Assembly: GCF_008932115.1 (NCBI RefSeq)
Contig: NZ_CP044543.1
Span: forward strand, 3,974,501-4,038,500
Direction of reading: 5' to 3'
Source: Bradyrhizobium betae
GTDB lineage: Bacteria; Pseudomonadota; Alphaproteobacteria; Rhizobiales; Xanthobacteraceae
Length of the DNA stretch: 64,000 bases
The notes below the pieces were generated by a model, which was not told the DNA's origin, made no database searches, and saw only the letters and a program-made list of their open reading frames with translations. Within the stretch, counting starts at the first letter, position 1, and every line of letters starts with the position of its first letter. The position numbers were made by a program, and so were the translations under genes. Shown here one piece after another: positions 18,272 through 26,389 of this stretch.

Positions 18272-18285
18272 TTGATCCCGATCAA
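18272..18285 (-). promoter_or_regulatory. FixK/FNR-type box upstream of hemA
   Basis: TTGATCCCGATCAA, a perfect inverted repeat with the TTGA-N6-TCAA consensus. It lies 136-149 bases before the hemA start in the gap between hemA and the convergent-side MBL gene. Position is suitable for activation, with a transcription start expected about 40 bases downstream. Confidence 0.75.
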
Positions 18286-18326
18286 GTTCGCGCGAGATGC
18301 AATGTTGCTCTGCACCATATGCCCGT

Positions 18327-18358
18327 CCCCCTCTCCGCGTTCCTACGGGGAGAGGGAG
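18327..18358. repeat. short CCCTCTCC/GGGGAGAGGG palindrome
   Basis: A hairpin with arms CCCCTCTCCGC-like and GGGGAGAGGG around TTCCTA, 9 bases from the MBL stop. It is a truncated relative of the larger CTCTCCCC-type intergenic palindromes at 29875 and 38052. It could also act as a weak terminator, but no T-run follows on either strand. Confidence 0.5.
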
Positions 18359-18366
18359 GACAGGGC

Positions 18367-19428
18367 TCAAGTCGTCCTGAACTGCAGCACGCCGTCCTTG
18401 GTCTCCGCCGTCAGGCGGCCCTCGACGATCATGTAATTGACATGGGCGACGAGCTCGCCGGCGGCAAAACCCATCTGGTGTTCGTCCAGCACATGCTTGT
18501 TGAACACGACGGGCACGAGCGCGCGTGAAGTCTGCGGGACTTCACGGCAGGCTTCCGCGATCAGGCTGCAGCGCTCCTCGTGATGATCGGCGAGCTGCTT
18601 GATGCGGGTCTTCAGCCCGTAGAACGGCACGCCGTGGCCGGGCAACACCAGCAGATCATAGGGCAGGGTGGTGGTGAGGCTTGCGAGCGAGGCCAAATAT
18701 TCGCCGAGCGAGTTCTGGTCGGGCTCGACCGCCCACACGCTGACATTCGGCGAGATCTTGCTGAGCACCTGATCGGCGGAGAGGAACAGCTTGTCGTCGG
18801 CGCAATACAGCATCACCTGGTCGAGCGCGTGGCCGCCTCCGGTGATCACCTTGAAGCGGCGCGTGCCGATCACGACCTCGTTGCCGTGCGAGATGCGGCG
18901 GTAGGACGGCGGCAGCACCGAGACGCGCTTGAGATAATCCTGACCGCGGCCGAGCAGCTTTTCGGTGAGCGACTCGTCCATGCCATGGCGGCGGAAGAAC
19001 AGCCGCTGCGCCTCGCGCCGCTCTTCGGTGCCGCGGTTCTGATGATAGACCGATTGCAGATATTCGACCTGCGACATCACCAGCGGGCAGTTGAAGCGGT
19101 CGACGATCCAGCCTGCGAGGCCGACATGATCGGGGTGCGAGTGCGTGACGATCAGGCGCGTGATGTTGACGCCCTTCAGCGGCCCCTCGAACAGCCTGGT
19201 CCAGGCCTCGATGGTCTCCTCGTTGCCGAAGCCGGCGTCGATCATCGCGTAGCCGTCGCCGTCGGCGAGCAGGTAGATGTTCACGTGGTTGAGGCGGAAC
19301 GGCAGTTTCAGCCGCGCCCACAACACGCCGGGTCTGATCTCGACGACCTCTTCGGGGCCGGGATGCTGTTCCCAGGGGTAACGCAGGGCCTCGGCCGAGG
19401 ACTGCGCGGTGTCGGTTTTCGCGTTCAT
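18367..19428 (-). CDS. metallo-beta-lactamase-fold hydrolase
   Basis: A 353-residue MBL-fold protein. The zinc motif THSHPDHVG (HxHxDH), the second-shell [10 protein letters not shown] and SADQVL, and the final GHG ([13 protein letters not shown]) are present. The long C-terminal helical region ([18 protein letters not shown]) resembles the LACTB2-like or the hydroxyacylglutathione hydrolase-like groups. Specific substrate unknown. It is encoded just upstream of the hemA region on the same strand but is separated by 230 bases, so it is probably a separate unit. Confidence 0.88.
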   Translation of the reverse strand: MNAKTDTAQSSAEALRYPWEQHPGPEEVVEIRPGVLWARLKLPFRLNHVNIYLLADGDGYAMIDAGFGNEETIEAWTRLFEGPLKGVNITRLIVTHSHPDHVGLAGWIVDRFNCPLVMSQVEYLQSVYHQNRGTEERREAQRLFFRRHGMDESLTEKLLGRGQDYLKRVSVLPPSYRRISHGNEVVIGTRRFKVITGGGHALDQVMLYCADDKLFLSADQVLSKISPNVSVWAVEPDQNSLGEYLASLASLTTTLPYDLLVLPGHGVPFYGLKTRIKQLADHHEERCSLIAEACREVPQTSRALVPVVFNKHVLDEHQMGFAAGELVAHVNYMIVEGRLTAETKDGVLQFRTT

Positions 19429-19515
19429 GCTATCGGCTTAAACCCACCGCGCGCGGCGCGCCAGCCGAAAAAGGACGTTGGTATGCCCTCGCATAGCGGA
19501 CATTCCAGCCGTTTT

Positions 19516-19554
19516 CCGTAGCCCGGATTGCGCTCCGCTCCGTCCGGGCTACGG
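19516..19554. repeat. TAGCCCGGA palindrome
   Basis: CGTAGCCCGGA and TCCGGGCTACG arms with loop TTGCGCTCCGCTCCG form a strong hairpin just past the chemoreceptor stop. The same kind of CGTAGCCCGGAT repeat is common between genes in Bradyrhizobium (from memory). It could also serve as a terminator hairpin, but no T-run follows. Confidence 0.6.
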
Positions 19555-19563
19555 GACGGCGTC

Positions 19564-21714
19564 TTACGCCGCCCGCATGTTGTTGAGGAACGCATCGATC
19601 TCCCCGCGCAGCAGGTCGGCTTCGCGGCGGAGTGCGTCGGAGGCGCCCAGCACCTCGCCCGCGGCAGCGCCCGCCTCGGCGGATGCCGTGGAGACGCCCA
19701 CGATGTTGCTCGAAACCTCGCTGGTGCCGCCGGCGGCATGCTGGATGTTGCGGGCGATCTCGCGGGTGGCCGCGCCCTGTTCCTCGACCGCGGCCGCGAT
19801 CGTCGTGGTGACATCGTTGATCTCGCCGATGATCCGGCCGATGCCCTGGATGGCGCCGACCGCCGACGTCGTGACCGACTGCATGCTGGCGATCTGGGTG
19901 CGGATCTCTTCCGTCGCCTTCGCGGTCTGGCTCGCGAGGCTCTTCACCTCGGACGCGACCACCGCGAAACCGCGGCCGGCCTCGCCCGCGCGCGCCGCCT
20001 CGATGGTGGCGTTGAGTGCGAGCAGATTGGTCTGCGAGGCGATGGTCTGGATCAGGTCGACGACGACGCTGATGCGGCTCGCGCCGTCGGCAAGGCTCTG
20101 CACCGTGGCGTCGGTCGCGCCGGCCTCGTCGACCGCCTTCTTGGCGATCCCGGCCGAGGTGACCACCTGGCGGCTGATCTCGGCGATCGAGGACGACAAT
20201 TGCTCGGTGCCGGCCGACACCGTCTGCACGTTGACCGAGGTCTCCTCCGCGGCGGAAGCGACCGCGTTCACCAACGCGTTGGACTGGTCCGCGGTGTTCG
20301 ACATGGCCTGCGCGGTCGATTGCATCGAATTGGCCGACTGCGCGAGATTGTCGAGCGCGTTGCGCACCGTGCTCTCGAACTCTGCGATCCTGGCTTCCAT
20401 GCGCGCGGCACGCTCGGCCTTGGCCGCGCGGTCCTTGTCCTGCTCGCTGGACATCGCGCGGGCCTCGATCATGCTCTCGCGGAACACCTGCAGCGTGTTC
20501 GCCATCACCGAGATTTCGTCGTTGTGATTCCTGGAGCGGTAGGTCTCGGTCTCGAGGTCGCCGTTCGCGAGCAGCTGCATGGATTGATGCAGCGCGCCGA
20601 TCCGGCGCAGGATGTTGCGGCCGACATAGAGCCAGACGAACAGCGCCGAGCCGACCAGCATCAAGGCGCCCAGCGCCAGCATCGCGGTGGTGGCGAGCGA
20701 GATTTCCTGGCGTGCCTGGAAGGTCGACGCGTTGGTCTCTTTCTGCACGCCGTCGACGAGCTGCTGCACGCTGATGCCGAGGCCGACATTGAGCTTGCGG
20801 GTCTCGTCCAGGATGGTCTGGCCGTAGTCGATGGAGTCGAGCTCCTTCTGGCGGATCTTGAACACGCCGGTCTTGCCTTCGCCGAAGGCGAACAGCTTCT
20901 GCACGGCGTCACGCATCGCCTGCATCGAGGCCACCTTGGGCAGGTCCTCGAGGTTCGACTTGACGCGGTCGCGCGTCGCCTTGAATTCCTTCTCGATCAC
21001 TTCCAGCGTGTCGCTGTTGTTGGCCGAGAGCGCGGCCATCATGTCGGCGGCCATCAGATTGCCATTGGCGGAGACCGTCGAGATCTGGGCGACGGTGCGA
21101 GCGGCTTCGGTGGCATCGTCAGCGGAGACTTCCGCCGCGCCGAGGATCGCGTTGAGGCGCGTCTGGGCGTCCAGCATCGCCGGACCCGCCGCGCCGACGA
21201 AGGCGAGCTGGGCCTTGCGCAGCGCTTCGTATTGCTTGTCGTGCAGTGCGCCGGTGTCGAGCCGTTCGCGGGCCGCCGAGACCAGGCTCTGGGTCGCCTC
21301 GTCGATGCTCTTGGCGGTGTCTTGCAGCGCGGTCGCGGTCTGCTTGTCGGCGCCGAGCTCGACGATCTCGCCGAGCTTGGCCATGGCGAGCTGCTGGATG
21401 TCCTTCACGCTCTTGGTGCGCTCGTTCAGCGCCTCGTCGGAGGGCGATGCCAGCAGGCCCGGGCCCTGGGCCGCGAGCGTTGCGCTCTGCGAAGCGAGCT
21501 GGAGGCTGGCGGAGAGGCGCGGGATGTCGCGGCCGCTCAGATCCATCATGGTCGCGCCGAGATGATTAAACACGAAGCCGGCGCCGGCTGCGATCACGAG
21601 GCCCATGCCCGCGATCAAGGCGAAGGCGGCGAACAGGCTGCCGCGCACGCCCCACCTTGGCATTTTGAAACGAGGCTTGAGACGGCCAAGAACACGGCCC
21701 AGACGGATCGCCAT
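19564..21714 (-). CDS. methyl-accepting chemotaxis protein with large helical sensor domain
   Basis: A 716-residue chemoreceptor. A basic N-terminus precedes helix TM1 (about 26-48), a periplasmic region of about 290 residues composed of long amphipathic helices, TM2 at about 337-362 ([19 protein letters not shown]), HAMP ([20 protein letters not shown]) and a signalling domain with the tip [14 protein letters not shown]. The helical periplasmic region looks like a helical bimodular sensor, the kind that in McpS binds TCA-cycle acids; this is an inference from helicity alone. Alternative start: M17. No pentapeptide CheR tether is seen. It is followed by the TAGCCCGGA palindrome. Confidence 0.92.
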   Translation of the reverse strand: MAIRLGRVLGRLKPRFKMPRWGVRGSLFAAFALIAGMGLVIAAGAGFVFNHLGATMMDLSGRDIPRLSASLQLASQSATLAAQGPGLLASPSDEALNERTKSVKDIQQLAMAKLGEIVELGADKQTATALQDTAKSIDEATQSLVSAARERLDTGALHDKQYEALRKAQLAFVGAAGPAMLDAQTRLNAILGAAEVSADDATEAARTVAQISTVSANGNLMAADMMAALSANNSDTLEVIEKEFKATRDRVKSNLEDLPKVASMQAMRDAVQKLFAFGEGKTGVFKIRQKELDSIDYGQTILDETRKLNVGLGISVQQLVDGVQKETNASTFQARQEISLATTAMLALGALMLVGSALFVWLYVGRNILRRIGALHQSMQLLANGDLETETYRSRNHNDEISVMANTLQVFRESMIEARAMSSEQDKDRAAKAERAARMEARIAEFESTVRNALDNLAQSANSMQSTAQAMSNTADQSNALVNAVASAAEETSVNVQTVSAGTEQLSSSIAEISRQVVTSAGIAKKAVDEAGATDATVQSLADGASRISVVVDLIQTIASQTNLLALNATIEAARAGEAGRGFAVVASEVKSLASQTAKATEEIRTQIASMQSVTTSAVGAIQGIGRIIGEINDVTTTIAAAVEEQGAATREIARNIQHAAGGTSEVSSNIVGVSTASAEAGAAAGEVLGASDALRREADLLRGEIDAFLNNMRAA

Positions 21715-21822
21715 CGAATTCCCCCACTTGTCTTTATATTTTCGCGGTGGAGTATCCTCAGCTCGGGTTAAAAAATCGCAAGTTGCACAATCGGTTGTAT
21801 CTGTTCCGCACAGCGAAAAAAG

Positions 21823-21850
21823 AAAGGGCCGGCAGAATTGCCGGCCCTTG
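21823..21850 (-). terminator. intrinsic terminator of the beta-barrel gene
   Basis: On the minus strand CAAGGGCCGGC - AATTCT - GCCGGCCCTTTC is followed by TTTTTTC, an 11-bp stem and a T-run, 30 bases after the porin-like stop. Confidence 0.85.
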
Positions 21851-21879
21851 ATGATGCAAGAGATTTTCGTCAGGCGCGA

Positions 21880-22605
21880 TCAGTAGCGTGCGACCGCCGA
21901 GTTGGCCCAGTTGAAGCGGTAGTTGACGCCCGCCTTGATGGTGTGGTCGTCGGTGGTGAAGTTGCCGGTGCCCGCCAGCGGGCCTCCGGTGAAGTGCGCG
22001 TCGCCGAAATTATAGTACTGGTACTCGGCCTTGGCCGACCAGTTCGGGGCGAACATGTATTCGACGCCGGCGCCGACGGTGTAGCCGTTGCGGTGATCGC
22101 CGGTGATGACGAAGGCGGTCGGCACGCCGCCGACGGTCACCTTCTCGTTGTTGTCGGAATAGGCGTAGCCGCCCTTCACGTAGAGCAGGCCCGGACCCCA
22201 GGTATAGCCGACGCGGCCGGTGATCGAGCCGAGGCCACGCTGGTCGTTGGTGTAGGCGACGCCGCCCGGGAACACCGCGCCGACGCTGCCGGAGAGCCAG
22301 GAATACTGGCCTTCGACGCCGACCACGAAATTCGGGTTGAACTGCCAATCCGCACCGACCTGCACGCCGCCGAGGAAACGGCCGTTGCCGTTGTTGCCGG
22401 TGGAGAGGCCGTTGAAATTGTTGTCGCTGGAGAACGCACCGCCGAGATGCGCACCGAGGTAGAAGCCGGTCCAGTTGTAGATCGGCGCGGCATAGGCCGG
22501 CGCGGGCGCCTTGTAGTAGTTGCGGTTACCGAGATCGGCACCGATCGCCGGCGCAGCGGCGCCCACCACGAGCAGCGCAACGGTCGCAAACAGAATCTTC
22601 TTCAT
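21880..22605 (-). CDS. outer-membrane beta-barrel protein (Omp25/Omp31-like)
   Basis: A 241-residue outer-membrane protein. The signal peptide (MKKILFATVALLVVGAAAP) is followed by a short Ala/Pro/Tyr linker (KAPAPAYAAPIYNWTG) and eight alternating beta strands, ending with the hallmark aromatic strand GVNYRFNWANSAVARY. The segment YNWTGFYLGAHLGG is the characteristic first strand of the Omp25/Omp31 or DUF-like family. The start at 22605 was chosen because it begins the signal peptide; the earlier in-frame start at 22626 adds unrelated residues. Solitary gene with its own terminator; it is probably abundant. Confidence 0.92.
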   Translation of the reverse strand: MKKILFATVALLVVGAAAPAIGADLGNRNYYKAPAPAYAAPIYNWTGFYLGAHLGGAFSSDNNFNGLSTGNNGNGRFLGGVQVGADWQFNPNFVVGVEGQYSWLSGSVGAVFPGGVAYTNDQRGLGSITGRVGYTWGPGLLYVKGGYAYSDNNEKVTVGGVPTAFVITGDHRNGYTVGAGVEYMFAPNWSAKAEYQYYNFGDAHFTGGPLAGTGNFTTDDHTIKAGVNYRFNWANSAVARY

Positions 22606-22828
22606 CGTCCAAGCTCCAACACTCATGTCCCCGGCAGGCGCGCTGTCCGCGCCGTCGTTGGTTTTGCAGATAGCTTGCTTTTGACGAAAATGCTGTCACA
22701 TGCATGGCACAGCGGCAGCCAACCTAACTTATTGGGCTGTAAATGATTTTTGTGCTTAACGTCAGCTTAAGAAGTGGTGAAGGAAGGCTTAACCTCGCAC
22801 GCTTCAGGTAACTTGCGCGCGTCTTGCG

Positions 22829-23149
22829 TTAACCAAGACGCCGCCGCGCCTCGTCGCGCATCTGCTCGCGGAAAGCCGCGCGCCTCGCCGGCCGGTCTTC
22901 CTCGCGCACGTCGTGGCGATCGAAGACGTCGAACTTCTCCATGATCGGATAGCGCTCGCTCGCCATCGCGAGCACGCGCAGCACCTTGGTCGCGGAGGGC
23001 GTCGGACCGCTGACCTCCCAGCGCCGGATGGTGTCCGCGCCGCCCCTCTCGGGCAACCCGCACAGTCTGGCCATGTCGGCCGCAGTAAGCTTGCGCGCGA
23101 GAGCGTCGGAGAGGTCGTTGCGAAGTTGCTTCAGTTCGGGGCCGGTCAT
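22829..23149 (-). CDS. small XRE-like helix-turn-helix protein
   Basis: A 106-residue protein. Starting at 23149 (MTGPELKQLRNDL) it has a helix-turn-helix at about residues 10-55: MTGPELKQLR, MARLCGL, and RRWEVSGPTPSA, as in phage-type Cro/CI DNA-binding proteins. The C-terminal half is highly charged (REEDRPARRAAFREQM). The earlier in-frame ATG at 23221 would add 24 residues with no conserved look. The target is unknown; it resembles small regulators annotated as hypothetical in Bradyrhizobium. Confidence 0.6.
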   Translation of the reverse strand: MTGPELKQLRNDLSDALARKLTAADMARLCGLPERGGADTIRRWEVSGPTPSATKVLRVLAMASERYPIMEKFDVFDRHDVREEDRPARRAAFREQMRDEARRRLG

Positions 23150-23271
23150 GCGGTGTGCGTCCAGGGAAGTCGCTGAAGGCAATGCACTAGCGCTGATTCG
23201 GGTCCATCCGAAGGCGGCCACGACCGTGCTAGTCTTCCGCTGCCGGTTCAGCGTCAGCGAGGGGATATCCC

Positions 23272-23619
23272 ATGCCCGTGTTCAAGCTGCCTTTGTCGGG
23301 GGACGTCGTGCAGTCCATCAACCCGATCACGTCGTTCTTCAGTCCTACCGGCGGCCAGTTCGGTCTGATCAACATCACGGTCGGGCAATCCTCGGCGCCT
23401 GAGGTCGAGAAGGATCTGCTGTCGGATGTCGGCAGCTATGGCAAGCAGATCGGCCAGATCGGAGATGCGCTGCTGGTGGTCATCGAGCGTCTGGAAGCGC
23501 TCGGCGACAGCGCCCTCGGCGATGACAAGGCGGTCGCCGCCTTCAAGGAATTGATGCATTCGGTTGCATCCGTGAAGGAGCGCCATGGCCGTCATGCGTG
23601 CCGGCCACGACGACGGTGA
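23272..23619 (+). CDS. small conserved-looking protein of unknown function
   Basis: A 115-residue cytoplasmic-looking protein (MPVFKLPLSGDVVQSINP). It has no signal peptide or membrane segment. A central helical stretch LLVVIERLEALG is followed by a helix that ends in a basic HGRHACRPRRR tail, possibly a frame-end extension. A GAGGGG ribosome-binding site lies before the start at 23272. I do not recognise the family. Confidence 0.5.
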   Translation: MPVFKLPLSGDVVQSINPITSFFSPTGGQFGLINITVGQSSAPEVEKDLLSDVGSYGKQIGQIGDALLVVIERLEALGDSALGDDKAVAAFKELMHSVASVKERHGRHACRPRRR

Positions 23620-23740
23620 TCCCGTGCCGTTGTTTCGGCGCATTCGCGCGCGCACGGAGTTATGAACGCGTGCCTATGGAAATCTGCCGAAGGATGAACA
23701 CTTGGCACGAGGGGCCCTGGCGACGGAGGGATCAGCAGCC

Positions 23741-24025
23741 ATGACAAGCGTCAAACTCGCAATTGCCGTACTCATCACTGCCGGACTGCTTGCTCCCTTC
23801 GCGGCCGAAGCGAAGAAGCACCGGTCTGGCCGTTATTACGGCACGCATACGGTGGCCCCGGCCTATGGCGGAGCCGGATCGCTGGCGGCGCAGCCGAGGG
23901 CGTCCTACGGATCGTCCGGACAGGCGGTCGGCACCGTTACGGCGCCATCGATCGGAACGTACAATTGGCCGTCGGTGGGCGTGACCAATTCCGTCCCGAC
24001 CTGGAGCAACACCAATCCGCGATGA
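23741..24025 (+). CDS. small secreted peptide, TNSVPTW family (copy 1)
   Basis: A 94-residue secreted protein starting at ATG 23741 (MTSVKLAIAVLITAGLL). The signal peptide ends near AEAKK. The mature part is Ser/Gly/Thr/Pro-rich and ends with the block GSSGQAVGTVTAPSIGTYNW-PSVGVTNSVPTWSNTNP. The same block recurs in the gene at 26101, so the two are paralogues. There is no Cys. Role unknown; the low-complexity, exported build suggests a cell-surface or matrix peptide. Confidence 0.7.
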   Translation: MTSVKLAIAVLITAGLLAPFAAEAKKHRSGRYYGTHTVAPAYGGAGSLAAQPRASYGSSGQAVGTVTAPSIGTYNWPSVGVTNSVPTWSNTNPR

Positions 24026-24041
24026 GCGATCGCGCCGCGCG

Positions 24042-24554
24042 TCAGCCTTCCGCGCCGCCCTTCTCGATCCCGAACACGAGGCAGGTCGTCGTCGCATGCG
24101 CGAGCAGCCGGCCCTTCGTATCGGTGATGCGCGCTTCGGCGGTGGCGACGCGGCGGCCGGCGTTCAGCACGCGGCCCTCGGTGCGGATCGTGCCGCTGGC
24201 CTCGCTCATGCCGCGCACGAACGAGATCTTGAATTCCAGCGTCGTGTAGCCGGTGCCCGCCGGCAGCGTGGTCTGCACCGCAAGCCCCATCGCGGAATCC
24301 AGCAGGATCGCGGCATAGCCGCCGTGCACCGATCCGATCGGATTGTAATGACGCAGGCCCGGCACGCTGTGAATCGTGACCACGCCGGGTTCGGCCGTGC
24401 AGTCGAACGGGTCGACGGTCTGCATGATCGGCGGCTCCGGCAATTGCCGCGCGAAGATCGCGCGGACGAAGTCGAGCCCCGGCATCGCCGCCATCACCTC
24501 GATCGGTACGACGCCATATTCGGTCGCCTGCTTGCCGGATGTGTCGTCAGCCAT
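24042..24554 (-). CDS. PaaI-family hot-dog acyl-CoA thioesterase
   Basis: A 170-residue hot-dog fold protein of the PaaI thioesterase type. The characteristic segment GSVHGGYAAILLDSAMGLAV carries the active-site Asp and the HGG motif, and FVRGMSEASGTIRTEG-RVLNAGRRVATAEA completes the fold. Substrates are usually aromatic or medium acyl-CoA esters. Two starts are possible: GTG at 24560 and ATG at 24554; the ATG is preferred. A 22-base palindrome just upstream (24574-24595) is a candidate operator. Confidence 0.82.
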   Translation of the reverse strand: MADDTSGKQATEYGVVPIEVMAAMPGLDFVRAIFARQLPEPPIMQTVDPFDCTAEPGVVTIHSVPGLRHYNPIGSVHGGYAAILLDSAMGLAVQTTLPAGTGYTTLEFKISFVRGMSEASGTIRTEGRVLNAGRRVATAEARITDTKGRLLAHATTTCLVFGIEKGGAEG

Positions 24555-24573
24555 CGCCACCCCAAATTCTCAA

Positions 24574-24595
24574 TAAGATGATAAAGATCATATTA
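24574..24595 (-). promoter_or_regulatory. palindrome upstream of the PaaI-type thioesterase
   Basis: TAAGATGATAAAGATCATATTA, split here as TAAG-ATGAT-AAAG-ATCAT-ATTA, is a near-perfect inverted repeat about 20 bases before the thioesterase start. Placement and symmetry fit a dimeric repressor site. The regulator is unknown. Confidence 0.4.
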
Positions 24596-24677
24596 TGAGG
24601 GGCGTGGCGGAGTCAAAAGGCTGCTCTCGGCGCGACCCGCCGGATCGCGCGCTGCTTCCGTCGAACGATCTCCAGGC

Positions 24678-24887
24678 TCAGGCGCCCCTGCCGGTCTGTT
24701 GACCGACCACGCAGCGCCATCCGGCCAGGCGCTCGGCCGGATGCTGGTTCATCCACTCGGCGAGCTGCGGCGCGCCCATCAGGCAGGATTGTATCGAAAC
24801 GCTGGCGAAGTCCGACGTGGTGACGATCTGCTCGTGACAATTCGCTGGCGAGGAAAGACTGCACAGCACCGCGACGATCTTGATCAC
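24678..24887 (-). CDS. small secreted-looking protein with three cysteines
   Basis: A 69-residue protein starting at GTG 24887, overlapping the previous stop by the GTGA motif, which indicates translational coupling to the ORF at 24884-25057. The sequence begins MIKIVAVLCSLSSPANCHEQ and continues with SVSIQSCLMGAPQLAEWMNQ and WRCVVGQQ. The hydrophobic start could be a short signal sequence; cysteines occur at residues 9, 17, 34 and 59. Function unknown. I believe similar proteins occur in other Bradyrhizobium, but from memory only. Confidence 0.6.
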   Translation of the reverse strand: MIKIVAVLCSLSSPANCHEQIVTTSDFASVSIQSCLMGAPQLAEWMNQHPAERLAGWRCVVGQQTGRGA

Positions 24888-25057
24888 GCCAGATTTCCCA
24901 CATCGCCGCCGGCGGCGCGGCCGATTGTCGCCGTGTCCTGCCGCACGTCCGCCGGATCAGCCGGCGGAAAGATGCTGTCATAGATCGCGCGTGCCTCCTG
25001 GATGAGGCGAATACGCTCGCGTTCGGACTTCGATACAAACTGAATAACCTGGCCCAT
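24884..25057 (-). CDS. small helical protein coupled to the next ORF (below usual length cutoffs)
   Basis: A 57-residue protein on the minus strand, ATG at 25057: MGQVIQFVSKSERERIRLIQ then EARAIYDSIFPPADPADV and a C-terminal GDVGNLA. It is a charged amphipathic helix with no signal peptide. Its stop TGA (24886-24884) overlaps the GTG start of the next small gene. Coupling and a regular amino-acid composition support it as a real gene even though it is shorter than 60 residues. Confidence 0.6.
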   Translation of the reverse strand: MGQVIQFVSKSERERIRLIQEARAIYDSIFPPADPADVRQDTATIGRAAGGDVGNLA

Positions 25058-25339
25058 GTCGGCTCCAATAGATCGATAGATCCATCATCAAATGACGGAA
25101 ATCATTCCATGCGGAGGTGGGGTGACGGGGTCTGTTTTTTTAGCTGTGCACGCGGTCACAAGGAATAAAAAACGTGTGACGTGCTGCTGAAGGTGGAGCG
25201 ATGCGAGGCCGCAGGGGAGCGGTGTGAGGGACGATCAGCTTCCCCACGCGAAAAGCTTGAGGTGTTATATTACCAATAACCAGAACATCGTTCTCATAAA
25301 CCGTTTTACAACGTTCTATCTATATGTGAACAATGTCGC
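25058..25339. other. AT-rich intergenic region with repeated CGTTCT motif
   Basis: This 280-base gap is markedly more AT-rich than the surroundings. It contains CATCGTTCT (25287-25295), CCGTTTT (25300-25306) and CAACGTTCT (25309-25317), three similar CGTTNT blocks 10-13 bases apart just before the HTH gene at 25340. They could be operator half-sites for that protein. No gene is seen. Confidence 0.35.
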
Positions 25340-25909
25340 ATGCAGAATCATGAACTCAAATCGGTCCTTGGTGAAATCAAACTCAGCCAGACTGATTTCT
25401 CTCGTCTGTTGGGAGTGACACCTAGGGCAGTGACCCTTTGGCTTGCAGGCGAGCGGGCCGTGCCTGGTCCAGTCGATGCGTATTTGCGCTTGTTCCAATT
25501 ATTGCCGCCGAGCTTGCGGCAAATCGAACTTAACCGCTTGAAAGAGAAAGGACCGACAATGCGAGATGGTATGTACGGAATTACGTTTAGCGGCCAATTT
25601 TCGACTGGCGATGGCGTCCTGATTTTCGACAACGGCCGCATCTATGGCAGCGATAGCGCGGGCGTGAGCTATGACGGGGGGTACATTTATGACGCCAGCG
25701 CTAATGCCGCCGACGTCAAGGTCAAGGTTACATTCCCGCCCAATGTCCGAGCCGTGTTTGGCATCTCGAATCCCTACGAGTGGTCATTCGACGTAACTAC
25801 GAGGGTCAGCAGCGTTGCGAAGGCCGGGGCTCTCTCTCTCAAGAGCTCGTTGGGACAGCCGATCGCGGCGAATTTCGTCTATTTGCGAGCCTTGCCAGAT
25901 GCGGCCTAA
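25340..25909 (+). CDS. XRE-type HTH protein with GrlR-like C-terminal domain
   Basis: A 189-residue protein. Residues about 5-62 form an XRE-type HTH (LSQTDFSRLLGVTPRAVTLW, followed by LAGERAVPGPVDAYL). From residue 74 the sequence MRDGMYGITFSGQFSTGDG then VLIFDNGRIYGSDS resembles the GrlR-like domain, a small beta-barrel found in type III secretion regulators and elsewhere. An internal ATG at 25559 with AGGA upstream could produce the C-terminal domain separately. The codon use and low GC content differ from the neighbours, suggesting transfer. The partner domain combination is unusual. The repeat-rich upstream stretch at 25280-25320 may be its operator. Confidence 0.7.
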   Translation: MQNHELKSVLGEIKLSQTDFSRLLGVTPRAVTLWLAGERAVPGPVDAYLRLFQLLPPSLRQIELNRLKEKGPTMRDGMYGITFSGQFSTGDGVLIFDNGRIYGSDSAGVSYDGGYIYDASANAADVKVKVTFPPNVRAVFGISNPYEWSFDVTTRVSSVAKAGALSLKSSLGQPIAANFVYLRALPDAA

Positions 25910-26100
25910 GCAGCACGGTTCCCGGCAGCTTATCTCACCACGTTGGCGCGCGAGTCGCGGCAACGTGATGGATTGTTGAGCCCGAGCGTGACCGTGTATC
26001 GGCACATTTTCACGCGCGTGGAGTTGTCGGATTGCTCGATGCAGAAAGCGCTAACTCGCGAGCGTTCAGCGAGCGAGTGACCGCCTCGAAAGGATCAGCC

Positions 26101-26370
26101 ATGACGAGAACGAAACGTTCTATTGCCGCACTCATCGCCATCGGATTGGCGGCATCACCGTTCGCCGCAAGCGCGCAGACGTCTGCAACGGGCGCGCAAA
26201 CCAGCACGCACAGCACCCCGGGAGCGCCGGTACAGCAGGGCACGATTGGAAGTTCCGGGCAGAGGGTCGGGACGACCACGGCGCCGTCGATCGGAACGTC
26301 TACTCAGCCGTCGGTCGGCGTCACCAACTCGGTCCCCACCTGGAATAACACGAACCCTCCGCCCAGGTAG
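26101..26370 (+). CDS. small secreted peptide, TNSVPTW family (copy 2)
   Basis: An 89-residue secreted peptide starting at ATG 26101 (MTRTKRSIAALIAIGLAASP). Cleavage is predicted at ASA-QTS. The mature part is Thr/Ser/Gly-rich. Its C-terminal block matches copy 1: GSSGQRVGTTTAPSIGTSTQ and PSVGVTNSVPTWNNTNP. The two genes are 2.4 kb apart on the same strand with unrelated genes between, so they are probably an old local duplication. A start at 26032 in the same frame is less likely. Confidence 0.7.
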   Translation: MTRTKRSIAALIAIGLAASPFAASAQTSATGAQTSTHSTPGAPVQQGTIGSSGQRVGTTTAPSIGTSTQPSVGVTNSVPTWNNTNPPPR

Positions 26371-26389
26371 CAACCGCGTCCGGACTGCT

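Noticed and set aside
19528..21771. 747-residue open frame on the plus strand
   Set aside because: Antisense to the chemoreceptor.
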